A stretch of 47,927 nucleotides of DNA from an uncultured Bacteroides sp. (GCA_900546355.1 URCM01000011.1:1-47927), one strand, 5' to 3'. Counted from the stretch's first letter, positions 1 through 9,472 are shown. The notes: a model not told the origin generated them from the sequence alone. Numbers and translations are program-made.

Positions 1-97
1 TTTTCCTCATGCCTCAAAGATAAGGAAACTTGATGAGATAGGCAAATTTGTATGCAGTGAAGTGCTGGACTTTTTTTATTCCAAAAACTCTTTTCAG

Positions 98-178
98 GGA
101 TATATACTGCATCGGCGGATGAAGTATATATCCATGGGCAGTTGCAGTATATATCCAACTGCCGATGCGGTATATATT
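98..178. repeat. Palindromic repeat array with 23-bp period, copy A
   Basis: A 13-base unit, GCAGTATATATCC, recurs with 10-base spacers. It is inverted at 98-110, then forward at 121-133 (first bases GAAG), 144-156, and degenerate at 167-178 (GCGGTATATATT). The GTATATAT cores begin at 124, 147 and 170, exactly 23 bp apart. The first two units form a near-perfect 36-bp palindrome (98-133). GGCAGTTG at 137-144 pairs with CAACTGCC at 156-163. A second copy lies at 40551-40616 and a related perfect palindrome lies inside truA at 986-1015. Function unknown; it looks like a dispersed REP/BIME-like element. Confidence 0.75.
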
Positions 179-446
179 CATTTTCCGGGGGTATCTTCCT
201 GCATGGTCTGTTCTGCCGTTTGAACGTTCGGGCGATGAGGTCCTGGCCACCGTTGATGATGCAGGCAAGCTTGGGGTTTTCCCGCCTGTGGGGCTTTTCT
301 ATCTCGCCGTGGTATTCTTCGGGAATCATCCGGGGGAGCTTTTCATTTTCGAAAGGTCGGCGTTTCGGTTTTCGTCCAGGAACTGCTGGGTGGCGGTTCT
401 TTTGTGTTCTCTGTGGTGAAATATCTTGCTTAAACGGATATTCTTA
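179..446. other. Stretch without a convincing gene at the left window edge
   Basis: One minus-strand frame stays open from about position 447 to the left edge, but it has no recognisable domain and no good start, and it runs straight through the palindromic array. Other short frames on both strands look like chance. Nothing else was recognised here; it could be the decayed end of a gene lying outside the window. Confidence 0.4.
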
Positions 447-1208
447 TTAGTCAGAAACAGGGAGGAATAGTCGTTCGGGATAACCCACATCGACCAAGAA
501 CAAGGCATGACCGGGAACGGATGTCCCTGCACTGCACCGGTCTTTTGCCTCAATCACCCGACGGAAACCTTCTATCGTAAGTTTGCCACGGCCTACCTCG
601 ACCAGCGTACCTACCACCGCCCGTACCATGTTCCGCAAGAACCGGTCGGCCTGAATTGTAAATACCCATTCGTCCACACCCGTCTGCTCCCACCGGGCAT
701 GCATGATGCGGCAATTATTGGTTTTCACATCGGTGTGAAGTTTGCTGAAGCTCGTGAAGTCGGTATACTCGAAAAGTACGGAGGCGGCTTCGTTCATTCG
801 TTCGAAATCGAGCGGTTGGAACACCCGCCACGCATAATGGCGGAGAAAAGGATTCTTACTTGTCGTGATGTGGTATTGATACTTCCGGTAAGTAGCATCA
901 AAACGGGCATGGGCATCGTCCGTCACTCTCCGGATGCGGTAAACCGCAATGTCGGGCGGAAGCAAGCGGTTGAGTTTGTCCACCCATATAGTTGCATCGG
1001 CCGATGCAACTATATCCGTGTGCGCTATCATCAGGCTGGCATGAACTCCCGCGTCCGTGCGTCCGGCACCGACCACCTCCATCGGGCGGCGCATCAAGGT
1101 AGAGAGCGCTTTTTGCAATTCTTCTTGCACGCTTGCCCCATTGGGTTGGATTTGCCATCCGTGATAATTCGTGCCGTCATATCCTAAATAAATGAAATAC
1201 CGTGCCAT
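447..1208 (-). CDS. truA: tRNA pseudouridine synthase A
   Basis: A 253-residue cytoplasmic enzyme that converts uridines 38-40 of the tRNA anticodon arm to pseudouridine. Visible in the sequence: the N-terminal [13 protein letters not shown] motif (residues 7-19) and the catalytic loop [11 protein letters not shown] with Asp52 as the expected nucleophile; the length is normal for the family. The gene probably shares a transcript with the lipoprotein gene just upstream (4-bp gap). Oddity: codons 66-74 are written by a perfect 30-bp palindrome (986-1015) that resembles the dispersed repeat at 98-133. It lies in the loop between the catalytic region and the VDKLNRLLP motif, where the protein tolerates variation, so the enzyme is expected to remain active. 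Confidence 0.95.
   Translation of the reverse strand: MARYFIYLGYDGTNYHGWQIQPNGASVQEELQKALSTLMRRPMEVVGAGRTDAGVHASLMIAHTDIVASADATIWVDKLNRLLPPDIAVYRIRRVTDDAHARFDATYRKYQYHITTSKNPFLRHYAWRVFQPLDFERMNEAASVLFEYTDFTSFSKLHTDVKTNNCRIMHARWEQTGVDEWVFTIQADRFLRNMVRAVVGTLVEVGRGKLTIEGFRRVIEAKDRCSAGTSVPGHALFLVDVGYPERLFLPVSD
986..1015. repeat. Perfect 30-bp palindrome inside truA
   Basis: The left half ATATAGTTGCATCGG (986-1000) is the exact reverse complement of the right half (1001-1015). With its flank it matches the arrangement seen at 98-133: two 12-13-base arms ending in GC around a central 10-mer (ATCGGCCGAT here, ATCGGCGGAT there). It therefore looks like a member of the same repeat family sitting in a coding sequence. 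Confidence 0.85.
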
Positions 1209-1212
1209 ACGC

Positions 1213-1884
1213 TCATCGTGCCGTTATGTGAAAACATCCTTGACGCAATTCGTACTTCACGTAGCACCGGTCGGCTTTCCGCAAGTCGCGGAGCACTTCC
1301 GAAAGTACCAATTTCAAGGTATCCGCGCCCACGTCCTGCATGGGACGTCCTTCGGGATGCTCTACCTTCGTGAACCGCTTCCAACTGATGTCGAACGTGG
1401 TTCCATAGAAATGGCATGAATTGAGCGACGCGTTCCCGTTGGTGCGGCGCAAGCGTTTTACATCGTCCTTGGTGCGCAACACCGAAGTTACTATCACCTT
1501 GTTCGGATTCAGTCCTTTGTGTTTCAGCGAGTCGAGAAAATTGGCACCAATGGTATCAAGCAAGGCACTGGCCTTCGGGATAAGATAAGGAATGGAGTGG
1601 GTCAACGAATCCATATCGTACCGCTCGCACGGGGCGATTCGGGCAAGGTGGGAAGACTCTACTTCGTCTTCGGCATCTTTTCTCGACGCTATCGGGCGGA
1701 TACCGATACGTTTTGCCATAGCAAGTTGCACATCGTTCAAATCGTTGAAACTCCGTTTATAACTTACCACCCCCCGTATGTTGTGCGGGTTGTTCAACAC
1801 AATGGTCTGGTCCGGCTCCATGCAACTTCCTAAAAGCAGCAGGAAGCCGCATACTATCAGGTTTATATTCGCTATTTTTTTCAT
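1213..1884 (-). CDS. Lipoprotein with M15-peptidase-like C-terminal domain (DUF5715 type)
   Basis: A 223-residue protein with a lipoprotein signal (hydrophobic stretch ending LLLLGSC, Cys about residue 21), so it is probably anchored in an envelope membrane. The C-terminal half carries SVLRT, then [13 protein letters not shown], then [13 protein letters not shown]. This layout (H-x-x-G-x-x-x-D followed by E and a late H) is that of the zinc ligands and catalytic acid in M15/VanY-like D-Ala-D-Ala peptidases, and I recall it in the Bacteroidales family DUF5715. A role in trimming peptidoglycan cross-bridges is an inference. It lies 4 bp upstream of truA on the same strand and has its own -7 box at 1906-1913. 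Confidence 0.75.
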   Translation of the reverse strand: MKKIANINLIVCGFLLLLGSCMEPDQTIVLNNPHNIRGVVSYKRSFNDLNDVQLAMAKRIGIRPIASRKDAEDEVESSHLARIAPCERYDMDSLTHSIPYLIPKASALLDTIGANFLDSLKHKGLNPNKVIVTSVLRTKDDVKRLRRTNGNASLNSCHFYGTTFDISWKRFTKVEHPEGRPMQDVGADTLKLVLSEVLRDLRKADRCYVKYELRQGCFHITAR

Positions 1885-1905
1885 CTCTTTTCATTTAAAA
1901 ACGCA

Positions 1906-1913
1906 CAAAGATA
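1906..1913 (-). promoter_or_regulatory. Bacteroides -7 box for the lipoprotein-truA transcript
   Basis: On the minus strand this reads TATCTTTG, an exact match to TAnnTTTG, 22 bp before the start codon at 1884. No clear -33 TTTG is visible at the usual spacing. Confidence 0.5.
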
Positions 1914-1967
1914 AGGAGATTCGACGAAACACAAGGTGAAAAAAGAAAGAATTTGCCCGATTGGACG

Positions 1968-1997
1968 TTTGTAGATTCAAAGGAATGATTAAATTTG
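1968..1997 (+). promoter_or_regulatory. Bacteroides-type promoter for phoH
   Basis: TTTG at 1968-1971 and TAAATTTG at 1990-1997 are separated by 18 bp, matching the Bacteroidetes primary sigma consensus. The expected transcript start is a few bases after 2000, leaving a leader of about 20 bases before the ATG at 2027. Confidence 0.65.
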
Positions 1998-2026
1998 CAG
2001 AAAATTTAATTACGAGCAAAGACTGA

Positions 2027-3019
2027 ATGATAGAAAAGCATATTGTACTGGAGGACATCGATCCGGTGATCTTCTATGGCATCAACAACGCCAACATGCA
2101 AATGATCAAGGCATTATTCCCCAAGTTGCGCATCGTGGCTCGCGGGAATGTCATCAAGGTTATGGGAGATGAAGAAGAAATGTGCGCTTTCGAAGAAGCC
2201 ATTCTGGACTTGGAAAAGCATTGCGCACAATACAATTCATTGAACGAAGAGGCGATTCTGGATATTATCAAGGGAAACAAGCCCGCGGTGGAAAAGACGG
2301 GCGACGCTATCGTGTATAGCGTGACGGGAAAACCGATTACGCCCCGAAGCGCCAACCAGTTGAAACTGGTGAAGGAATTCGAGAAGAACGACTTGATATT
2401 CGCCATTGGTCCCGCCGGGTCGGGCAAAACGTATACGGCCATTGCTCTTGCCGTACGGGCATTGAAGAACAAGGAAATCAAGAAAATCATCTTGAGCCGT
2501 CCGGCGGTAGAAGCCGGAGAAAAGCTGGGCTTCCTTCCCGGAGACATGAAAGACAAAATCGACCCTTACCTGCAACCACTCTACGATGCCTTGCAAGACA
2601 TGATTCCGGCGGCTAAGCTGAAGGAATACATGGACTTGAATATCATTCAGATTGCCCCGCTCGCCTTTATGCGCGGACGTACATTAAACGATGCCGTGGT
2701 GATTCTTGACGAGGCCCAGAACACCACCACCCAGCAAATCAAGATGTTCCTCACCCGTATGGGTATGAACACCAAGATGATTGTGACGGGCGACATGACG
2801 CAGATAGACCTTCCTTCGCACCAGGCTTCGGGCTTGATACAAGCTTTGAAAATACTGAAAGGAGTGAAAGGCATCGGTTTCATAGAACTGAACAAGAAAG
2901 ACATCGTGCGCCACAAGTTGGTGACCCGCATCGTAGAGGCATACGAAAAATTTGAAGCGGAAAAGAAAGCGGACCCTAAGCAAACGAAGACTTCGAAAGA
3001 AAAGGATATACACCTATAA
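2027..3019 (+). CDS. PhoH-family ATPase
   Basis: A 330-residue cytoplasmic P-loop ATPase of the PhoH/PhoL type. The N-terminal ~80 residues look like the KH-type RNA-binding region of this family. Walker A is GPAGSGKT (residues 128-135), Walker B is VVILDEAQN (about 224-232), followed by the sensor-like [10 protein letters not shown]. PhoH-like proteins are linked to RNA metabolism and stress, but their substrate is poorly defined. The C-terminus is lysine-rich. The gene leads a tight run with purC (14-bp gap), menG and aroE, with a good promoter at 1968-1997. Confidence 0.93.
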   Translation: MIEKHIVLEDIDPVIFYGINNANMQMIKALFPKLRIVARGNVIKVMGDEEEMCAFEEAILDLEKHCAQYNSLNEEAILDIIKGNKPAVEKTGDAIVYSVTGKPITPRSANQLKLVKEFEKNDLIFAIGPAGSGKTYTAIALAVRALKNKEIKKIILSRPAVEAGEKLGFLPGDMKDKIDPYLQPLYDALQDMIPAAKLKEYMDLNIIQIAPLAFMRGRTLNDAVVILDEAQNTTTQQIKMFLTRMGMNTKMIVTGDMTQIDLPSHQASGLIQALKILKGVKGIGFIELNKKDIVRHKLVTRIVEAYEKFEAEKKADPKQTKTSKEKDIHL

Positions 3020-3033
3020 TTATATATAGCAAT

Positions 3034-3981
3034 ATGAGTAAAGCTTTAACAAAAACCGATTTTCACTTTCCGGGACAGAAAAGTGTTTATCATGGCAAAG
3101 TGCGTGATGTGTACAACATCAACAATGAAAAACTGATTATGGTAGCTACCGACCGCATCTCGGCATTCGATGTGGTATTGCCTGAAGGAATCCCCTATAA
3201 AGGACAGATGCTGAATCAGATAGCGGCTAAATTCCTGGACGCTACTTCCGACATTTGCCCCAACTGGAAACTCGCTACTCCTGATCCGATGGTGACCGTG
3301 GGCGTATTGTGCCAAGGATTCCCCGTGGAAATGATTGTACGCGGATACTTGTGCGGAAGTGCCTGGCGTGCTTACAAGAGCGGTGTGCGTGAGATTTGCG
3401 GTGTACGCTTGCCCGAAAACATGCGCGAGAACGAAAAGTTCCCTCATCCGATTATCACTCCTACCACAAAGGCCGAAATGGGTATGCACGACGAGGATAT
3501 CTCGAAAGAGGAAATCCTTGCCCGCGGACTGGCTACTCCCGAAGAATATGAAACATTGGAACGCTATACCCTCGCCCTCTTCGAACGCGGTACACAAATC
3601 GCAGCCGAAAGAGGACTGATTCTGGTAGACACGAAATACGAGTTCGGAAAGCACAACGGACAGATTTACCTGATGGACGAAATCCATACGCCCGACTCCA
3701 GCCGTTACTTCTATCTGGAAGGTTATCAGGAACGTTTCGAAAAAGAATTGCCCCAAAAGCAATTGTCGAAAGAGTTTGTCCGCGAATGGCTGATGGCAAA
3801 CGGTTTCCAAGGAAAAGAAGGCCAGCAGGTTCCCGAAATGACTCCCGAAATCGTATCCTCTATCAGCGACCGTTACATTGAGCTGTACGAGCACATCACA
3901 GGTGAATCATTCGTAAAAGCCGATACTGAGCATCTTGCCGAACGTATCGAAAAGAACGTGATGGACTATCTGATGGAATGA
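3034..3981 (+). CDS. purC: Phosphoribosylaminoimidazole-succinocarboxamide synthase
   Basis: A 315-residue enzyme of purine synthesis that joins aspartate to CAIR with ATP to give SAICAR. Family motifs: KVRDVYNI near the start, [32 protein letters not shown], then LVDTKYEFG and [11 protein letters not shown]. The length fits the longer form common in Bacteroidetes. It begins 14 bp after phoH and is probably cotranscribed with it. No truncation or missing motif was seen. Confidence 0.96.
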   Translation: MSKALTKTDFHFPGQKSVYHGKVRDVYNINNEKLIMVATDRISAFDVVLPEGIPYKGQMLNQIAAKFLDATSDICPNWKLATPDPMVTVGVLCQGFPVEMIVRGYLCGSAWRAYKSGVREICGVRLPENMRENEKFPHPIITPTTKAEMGMHDEDISKEEILARGLATPEEYETLERYTLALFERGTQIAAERGLILVDTKYEFGKHNGQIYLMDEIHTPDSSRYFYLEGYQERFEKELPQKQLSKEFVREWLMANGFQGKEGQQVPEMTPEIVSSISDRYIELYEHITGESFVKADTEHLAERIEKNVMDYLME

Positions 3982-3985
3982 TAAC

Positions 3986-4046
3986 AATGTGCCAATGTGC
4001 TAATGTGAGAATATTTTTCTATTGGCACATTGTCCATTGGCACATT
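3986..4046 (+). repeat. Imperfect hairpin / repeated 11-mer between purC and menG
   Basis: AATGTGCCAAT (3986-3996) can pair with either of two copies of ATTGGCACATT (4021-4031 and 4036-4046). No U-run follows, so this is either an attenuator-like structure or simple-repeat spacer DNA. It lies directly before the menG start and covers the alternative upstream TTG start. Confidence 0.45.
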
Positions 4047-4062
4047 AAAAAACATTATTACC

Positions 4063-4803
4063 ATGACTCATTATCCCCAAGAGAAAATCAAACCTTATAA
4101 CGAAAGCGAAGGGAAGGCGGCGCAGGTGGAGAAGATGTTCGACAACATCGCCCCTGCCTACGACAAGCTGAACCACCTGCTCTCGTTGGATATCGACAAA
4201 AGCTGGAGGCGCAAGGCCATCAGCCTGCTCAAGCCTTATCGTCCGCAACGCATCATGGATGTAGCCACAGGTACGGGCGACTTCGCCATACAAGCTTACC
4301 GCATGCTTCAACCTGAAGAACTGATAGGGACCGATATCTCGGAAGGGATGATGAACGTGGGAAGAGAAAAAGTGAAACAGGCAAATCTGGACGCGCACAT
4401 CTCTTTTGCCAAAGAAGACTGTACCGCGCTTACCTTTCCCGATGCCCGCTTCGATGCCATTACCGTAGCTTTCGGTGTGCGTAATTTCGAAAACCTGGAC
4501 AAAGGGCTGCAAGAAATGCATCGGGTATTGGTTCCGGGCGGACATCTTGTGATTCTGGAACTGTCTGAACCCGAATGGTTCCCGATGAAGCAACTTTATG
4601 CCCTCTATTCTAAGGTAGTCATTCCCAATTTAGGGAAACTATTTTCTAAAGACCGTAGTGCCTATACTTATCTGCCTAATTCCATCAAGGCTTTTCCCCA
4701 AGGAGAAGTGATGCAAGGCATCCTTCGTAAGGCAGGCTTCAAGGAAGTTGTCTTTAAAAGACTGACACTGGGTATCTGTACGTTATATTTTGCAACTAAA
4801 TAA
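4063..4803 (+). CDS. menG: Demethylmenaquinone methyltransferase
   Basis: A 246-residue SAM-dependent methyltransferase (UbiE/MenG family) catalysing the last step of menaquinone synthesis. Motifs: [16 protein letters not shown] at the start, the SAM-binding [34 protein letters not shown], and the [17 protein letters not shown] post-motif. The ATG at 4063 is preferred over an in-frame TTG at 4030, because the extra residues are unlike the family and come from the repeat-containing spacer. In anaerobic Bacteroidales the product serves fumarate respiration. Confidence 0.94.
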   Translation: MTHYPQEKIKPYNESEGKAAQVEKMFDNIAPAYDKLNHLLSLDIDKSWRRKAISLLKPYRPQRIMDVATGTGDFAIQAYRMLQPEELIGTDISEGMMNVGREKVKQANLDAHISFAKEDCTALTFPDARFDAITVAFGVRNFENLDKGLQEMHRVLVPGGHLVILELSEPEWFPMKQLYALYSKVVIPNLGKLFSKDRSAYTYLPNSIKAFPQGEVMQGILRKAGFKEVVFKRLTLGICTLYFATK

Positions 4804-4824
4804 TTTTTTATAAACTTCCATGAC

Positions 4825-5568
4825 ATGAAAAAATTTGGTTTGATAGGTTATCCGCTCGGACATTCCTTTTCCAAGAACTTCTTCAACGAGAAGTTCGCAT
4901 CGGAGAACATCGACGCTCAATATGTCAATTTCGAGATACCAACTATCGAAGATTTCCCGAAAGTCGTGGCTATGAATTCCGACCTTTGCGGACTCAACGT
5001 CACCATCCCCTACAAGGAAAAAGTCATCTCTTATTTAGACCGTGTGGACTCAGTTGCCGCCGAAATCGGCGCGGTTAACGTTATCAAGTTTGAACGGAAC
5101 AAAGGAAAATTGAAGCTGGCAGGATATAACTCGGATGTCATTGGCTTTACCCGCTCCATCGAATCACTATTGGAATCACATCACAAGAAAGCGCTTATCT
5201 TAGGTACGGGAGGTTCTTCGAAAGCTATCCATTACGGCTTGAAGCAATTAGGACTGGAAACCCTTTTCGTTTCACGGAACCGGCATAATGAGCAGACCAT
5301 CACTTATGATGAACTGACTCCCGAAGTCATGGACGAATACGAGGTTATTGTGAATTGTACACCTGTAGGAATGTATCCCCAAGCCGACCAGTGCCCGAAT
5401 ATCCCTTACGAATGTCTCACTTCAAGGCATTTGCTCTACGACTTGCTTTACAATCCCGATACAACGCTTTTCATGAAGAAAGGGAGCGACCAGGGTGCCG
5501 TAGTGAAGAACGGGCTTGAAATGCTTCTGCTTCAAGCGTTCGGTTCGTGGGAAATATGGAACCAATGA
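4825..5568 (+). CDS. aroE: Shikimate dehydrogenase
   Basis: A 247-residue NADP-dependent enzyme that reduces 3-dehydroshikimate to shikimate. Motifs: GYPLGHSFSKNFFNEKF at the start (shikimate binding), NVTIPYKEKV with catalytic Lys64, GAVNV and YNSDVIGF with the partner Asp, the cofactor loop LGTGGSSKAI, and NCTPVGMYP. The cofactor loop has SS in place of the usual AA, which I recall in Bacteroidetes homologues. It is the last gene of the phoH-purC-menG-aroE run; aroC of the same pathway lies 2.8 kb downstream. Confidence 0.95.
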   Translation: MKKFGLIGYPLGHSFSKNFFNEKFASENIDAQYVNFEIPTIEDFPKVVAMNSDLCGLNVTIPYKEKVISYLDRVDSVAAEIGAVNVIKFERNKGKLKLAGYNSDVIGFTRSIESLLESHHKKALILGTGGSSKAIHYGLKQLGLETLFVSRNRHNEQTITYDELTPEVMDEYEVIVNCTPVGMYPQADQCPNIPYECLTSRHLLYDLLYNPDTTLFMKKGSDQGAVVKNGLEMLLLQAFGSWEIWNQ

Positions 5569-5678
5569 TTGGGCTTTCACCACAGATTGAATCAGTTTAT
5601 TCACTAATAACTATTAGCTAATTTCTGTGGTGGATTTCAATTTTCGATTCTTACTTATTCAAACCTGTGTAATCTGTT

Positions 5679-6656
5679 GTGAAAAATAAAAAAAAGAAAG
5701 TCCTTATCGGAGGCGGATTTGTCTTGCTTCTCTTTCTCGCCTCGCTCATTGGAGGAGGGCTGTATATGCTCGACTTTTCCCTCCGCCCCGAAAACCGGGG
5801 GAAAGATATGGAAGGTTCGATGGCTTATATGCGTCAAACCTATCCGCATATTGTGCCTTGGATAGATAGTTTGAAGCAATGTCGTGCCTTACGTGATACG
5901 TTTATCGCTGCTCCCGACGGCATCCGTATGCATGCTTTTTATGTGCGGGCACCTCAACCTACGGCACATACAGCCGTTATCGTACATGGTTATACCGACA
6001 ATGCTATCCGTATGTTCCATATCGGGTATCTTTACAACCGTTCTTTAGGTTGCAACATCCTTTTGCCCGACTTACGATATGCGGGATTGACCGAAGGCAA
6101 TGCCATCCAAATGGGCTGGCTCGACCGGAAAGACGTAATGCAATGGATTGATGTCGCCCCGCGTATCTTCGGCGACTCCATCCGTACCGTAGTGCATGGC
6201 ATTTCGATGGGAGCCGCCACTACGATGATGCTTTCGGGCGAGACACTTCCGGATTACGTACGGTGTTTTGTCGAGGATTGTGGATACACCAGCGTATGGG
6301 CTCAGTTTGAAAAGGAATTGAAAAATCTGTTCCATTTACCCGCCTTCCCTTTACTATACGTGACAGAATGGATATGCCAGCTTCAGAATGGATGGGACTT
6401 CCACGAGGCATCTGCACTGAATCAGATAAAAAAATGTCATAAGCCCATGTTTTTCATTCATGGAGACAAAGATGACTTTGTGCCCACAGAAATGGTATAT
6501 CAGCTTTACGAGGCTAAACCTCAACCGAAAGTTCTATGGATAGTTCCGGAAACAGACCATGCACATTCATACCGCAACCATCCCAAGGAGTATACTGAAA
6601 AAGTGAAGGCGTTTGTTATGCCTTATCTTTCTGATGAAACGAAAATTGGAAATTAA
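5679..6656 (+). CDS. Alpha/beta hydrolase, membrane-anchored or secreted
   Basis: A 325-residue protein starting at GTG, with a lysine-rich N-terminus and one hydrophobic segment (about residues 9-30), so probably anchored in the inner membrane with the enzyme outside. The fold signature is clear: AVIVHGYTDN (oxyanion region), HGISMGA with nucleophile Ser176, HGDKDDFVP with an Asp near 265, and TDHAHSY with His294, the expected catalytic triad. Relatives are annotated as BAAT/acyl-thioester or S9-like hydrolases; the substrate cannot be deduced. A 9-bp inverted repeat (CACCACAGA 5578-5586, TCTGTGGTG 5624-5632) separates it from aroE. Confidence 0.85.
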   Translation: MKNKKKKVLIGGGFVLLLFLASLIGGGLYMLDFSLRPENRGKDMEGSMAYMRQTYPHIVPWIDSLKQCRALRDTFIAAPDGIRMHAFYVRAPQPTAHTAVIVHGYTDNAIRMFHIGYLYNRSLGCNILLPDLRYAGLTEGNAIQMGWLDRKDVMQWIDVAPRIFGDSIRTVVHGISMGAATTMMLSGETLPDYVRCFVEDCGYTSVWAQFEKELKNLFHLPAFPLLYVTEWICQLQNGWDFHEASALNQIKKCHKPMFFIHGDKDDFVPTEMVYQLYEAKPQPKVLWIVPETDHAHSYRNHPKEYTEKVKAFVMPYLSDETKIGN

Positions 6657-6675
6657 AAGAAAAGATGTATCTTTG
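6646..6675 (+). promoter_or_regulatory. Bacteroides-type promoter for lemA
   Basis: TTGG at 6646-6649 and TATCTTTG at 6668-6675 are separated by 18 bp, giving a leader of about 80 bases before the ATG at 6762. The -33 box lies within the last codons of the hydrolase gene. Confidence 0.55.
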
Positions 6676-6761
6676 CGAGCAGCCCCAAGCGGGAGAATGG
6701 TTGCTTAGGAAAACAACAATGTCCGCAACATGGAAGTAAAAACCAATAAAACAATAATTTT

Positions 6762-7343
6762 ATGAAAAAAACTTGGATTATCGTAATCGTTATTCTTGCT
6801 GTCCTGATAGGATACAGCGTTTCTTCGTATAACTCGATGGTAACACAAGAAGAAAAAGTAGGTACCGCCTGGAGTAATGTGGAAAACCAATACCAACGGC
6901 GTTCCGACTTGATTCCGAACCTGGTGAATACCGTCAAGGGATATGCCGCACACGAAAAAGAAACTTTTGACGCCGTAGTGTCGGCACGTGCCAAAGCTAC
7001 ACAGATGTCGGTAGACATTGATGACCTTACCCCTGAAAAACTGGCGGCTTACCAGCGTGCGCAGGGTGAAATAGGAAGTGCCTTGGGACGTTTGCTTGCC
7101 GTAACCGAAAACTATCCGGAGTTGAAAGCCAACGAGAACTTCAAGGAGCTTCAGGCACAACTGGAAGGAACGGAAAACCGCATCAGTGTAGAACGGCGCA
7201 AATTTAACGAAACTGCACGCGAATACAATACTTCTATCCGCCGGTTCCCGAAAAATATCTTTGCGGGTATCTTCGGGTTTGAGAAACGTCCGTATTTTGA
7301 AGCGGAAGAAGGAGCCGAACAAGCTCCTGAAGTCAAGTTCTAA
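6762..7343 (+). CDS. lemA: LemA family protein
   Basis: A 193-residue protein with one N-terminal membrane segment (about residues 4-22) and a helical, coiled-coil-rich soluble part. It contains the conserved block that begins with V-x-x-A-W-S-N-V-E and runs through RRSDLIPNLVNTVK, followed by ARAKA. LemA proteins are widespread and of unclear function. They often neighbour TPM-domain proteins, as here with a 9-bp gap to the next start, so the two products probably act together in the envelope. Confidence 0.92.
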   Translation: MKKTWIIVIVILAVLIGYSVSSYNSMVTQEEKVGTAWSNVENQYQRRSDLIPNLVNTVKGYAAHEKETFDAVVSARAKATQMSVDIDDLTPEKLAAYQRAQGEIGSALGRLLAVTENYPELKANENFKELQAQLEGTENRISVERRKFNETAREYNTSIRRFPKNIFAGIFGFEKRPYFEAEEGAEQAPEVKF

Positions 7344-7352
7344 TCCTTGCCT

Positions 7353-8270
7353 ATGAAAAAATATTTGTTGCTCTCTTTGCTCTTTGCCTGCGCTGCGCTT
7401 TGGGCACAGCCCCAAGGGTATAAGGTGGAGGACATCCCCATGGTACACCTGCAGGATGCCCGGCGTTATGTGAGCAATCCCGACGGTATTTTAAGTGAAA
7501 CAACCGTCTATGCCATTGATACCACGCTATATGCGCTTGAACGTGAAACGGGTATACAGACTTTGGTCGTGGCGGTAGGGCAGATAGAAGGAGGTGATTG
7601 TTTTGATTTTGCTTATCGGTTGGGAAAGGAAAACGGAGTGGGCAGGAAAGAAACGGATAACGGATTGGTTATTCTTCTCGTTACGGGCGAACGATGCATT
7701 CAGTTTGCTACGGGATACGGCTTGGAAGGTGACCTTCCCGATGCGATATGCAAACGAATACAAGTGCGCTACATGAATCCTCATTTCAGTAAAGACGAAT
7801 GGGATGCAGGTATGTTGGCAGGTATTCAAGCGGTACGTGCCCAGTTGAGCGGGACAGGTGAACCCATTTCCTCTTCCGAAGAAGGAGAAGACGACACGCT
7901 GCTTTTGTTTGCCATTTTCTTTTGCTGTTTCATCCTCGTGCCCCTGTTCTTGTGGCTCAACGCCAAGCAGCGCAAACGTTGTCCGCAATGCCATAAATAC
8001 AAACTTCGTCAGATATCGGTGCAAAACTTTTCGCAAGGAGATGGATACCGTATCGAAGAAGTGACTTACGTTTGTGGAAATTGTGGCAATGTAGTGCGCA
8101 AGCAACGTCGTGTACGCGAAGATGATGATTTCCATCACCGGGGAGGAAACGGCTGGCCCTTCTTAGGAGGTCCGTTCTTCGGAGGTGGCAGACACGGAGG
8201 CGGAGGTTTCAGCGGAGGAAGTTTCGGAGGCGGAGACTTCGGAGGCGGCGGAGCAGGAAGCAAGTTCTGA
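7353..8270 (+). CDS. TPM-domain envelope protein with zinc ribbon and Gly-rich tail
   Basis: A 305-residue protein with an N-terminal signal (about residues 1-20) and then a TPM domain (about 30-150; YVSNPDGILSE, then ETGIQTLVVAV, then DNGLVILLV and GYGLEGDLPD). A membrane segment follows near 180-200, then a CPQC...CGNC zinc-ribbon-like stretch, and finally a tail of GGGG/FGG repeats. The ATG at 7353 is preferred to an in-frame TTG at 7347 because it starts a normal signal peptide. TPM proteins have been implicated in photosystem repair in plants and in envelope protein turnover in bacteria; the bacterial role is not settled. Confidence 0.88.
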   Translation: MKKYLLLSLLFACAALWAQPQGYKVEDIPMVHLQDARRYVSNPDGILSETTVYAIDTTLYALERETGIQTLVVAVGQIEGGDCFDFAYRLGKENGVGRKETDNGLVILLVTGERCIQFATGYGLEGDLPDAICKRIQVRYMNPHFSKDEWDAGMLAGIQAVRAQLSGTGEPISSSEEGEDDTLLLFAIFFCCFILVPLFLWLNAKQRKRCPQCHKYKLRQISVQNFSQGDGYRIEEVTYVCGNCGNVVRKQRRVREDDDFHHRGGNGWPFLGGPFFGGGRHGGGGFSGGSFGGGDFGGGGAGSKF

Positions 8271-8372
8271 ATCGGATTGGCGCATTTTGTTGATGTCATC
8301 ATAGTATACAGATTACATAGCCATTGGGCTGTAGCCAGTGTGCTTAAAACTTAAAACTCAAGAAAAACTAAA

Positions 8373-9449
8373 ATGAGCAACACTTTTGGAAACATATTTA
8401 CTCTGACCAGCTTTGGCGAATCGCACGGCAAAGCTATCGGGGGTGTGATTGACGGATTCCCCGCAGGCATCCACATTGATGAAGACTTCGTGCAACGGGA
8501 ACTTGCACGCCGCCGTCCAGGTCAGTCCGCCCTGACTACGGGGCGCAAGGAAGCCGACGCCGTAGAGTTTCTTTCGGGTATTTATGAAGGAGTGTCTACG
8601 GGATGCCCTATTGGATTCGTGGTATGGAACACGAACCAGCACTCGTCTGATTATGACAACATGAAAGATGTGTTCCGTCCCTCGCACGCCGATTTCACCT
8701 ATACGCAGAAATACGGCATACGCGACCATCGGGGCGGAGGACGCTCATCGGCGCGTGAAACCATTTCACGCGTTGTTGGAGGTGCTTTGGCAAAATTAGC
8801 ATTAAAAGAGATAGGCGTGCAGATAACGGCATTCACTTCGCAAGTAGGGACATTGATGTTGGATAAAGACTATACCCGATACGATTTGAGCCAAATTGAA
8901 GAAAATCCCGTACGTTGCCCCGATCCCGAACTGGCACGTCAGATGGAAGAACTTATTCTTCGGGTAAAAGGTGAAGGTGATACTATAGGAGGTGTGGTGA
9001 GTTGTGTCATTCAAGGCTGCCCCATCGGATTGGGACAACCCGTATTCGGAAAACTTCACGCTGCATTGGGCAATGCCATGCTGAGCATCAATGCCGCCAA
9101 GGGATTCGAATATGGGCAAGGATTCGGAAGTATGGATTTGAAGGGGAGCCAGCAAAACGATTTGTTCTATAACGAAAACGGAAACATCGCCTTGCGCACT
9201 AACCATTCGGGAGGTATCCAGGGGGGCATCAGTAACGGCGAAGACATCTATTTCCGTGTAGCCTTCAAGCCCGTAGCTACTGTTCTTATGGAGCAATCTA
9301 CGGTGGATAAGGAAGGAAATGAAACCGTATTGAAAGCCCGCGGCAGGCACGACCCTTGTGTATTGCCTCGTGCCGTTCCTATCGTTGAGGCCATGGCGGC
9401 AATGACTCTGCTCGATTATTATTTGCTGGGTAAAGTAAGTAGAATGTAA
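8373..9449 (+). CDS. aroC: Chorismate synthase
   Basis: A 358-residue enzyme that makes chorismate from EPSP using reduced FMN. Motifs: [16 protein letters not shown] at the start, [25 protein letters not shown] followed by [14 protein letters not shown], and [15 protein letters not shown]. Full length. It has its own 100-bp upstream spacer with no clear promoter box. It ends the plus-strand housekeeping block and faces the phosphodiesterase gene across a 19-bp stem. Confidence 0.97.
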   Translation: MSNTFGNIFTLTSFGESHGKAIGGVIDGFPAGIHIDEDFVQRELARRRPGQSALTTGRKEADAVEFLSGIYEGVSTGCPIGFVVWNTNQHSSDYDNMKDVFRPSHADFTYTQKYGIRDHRGGGRSSARETISRVVGGALAKLALKEIGVQITAFTSQVGTLMLDKDYTRYDLSQIEENPVRCPDPELARQMEELILRVKGEGDTIGGVVSCVIQGCPIGLGQPVFGKLHAALGNAMLSINAAKGFEYGQGFGSMDLKGSQQNDLFYNENGNIALRTNHSGGIQGGISNGEDIYFRVAFKPVATVLMEQSTVDKEGNETVLKARGRHDPCVLPRAVPIVEAMAAMTLLDYYLLGKVSRM

Positions 9450-9472
9450 GTCTTTACTTATAATGAATCATT

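Noticed and set aside
98..178. CRISPR array
   Set aside because: The period is regular, but the spacers are only 10 bp, recur between copies and are mutually complementary; no cas genes are present.
1..447. Long minus-strand open frame running off the left edge
   Set aside because: It has no recognisable domain or good start, a basic and proline-rich composition, and passes through the palindromic array; more likely chance or a decayed remnant.
507..1187. 226-codon plus-strand frame opposite truA
   Set aside because: It is the shadow of truA on the other strand; composition (Arg/His/Pro-rich) and lack of motifs do not support a gene.
3046..3894. 282-codon minus-strand frame opposite purC
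   Set aside because: Antisense shadow of a certain gene; no domain, Phe/His/Gln-rich.
4030..4062. TTG start 11 codons upstream of menG
   Set aside because: The extra residues derive from the repeat-containing spacer and are not typical of the family; ATG at 4063 is better.
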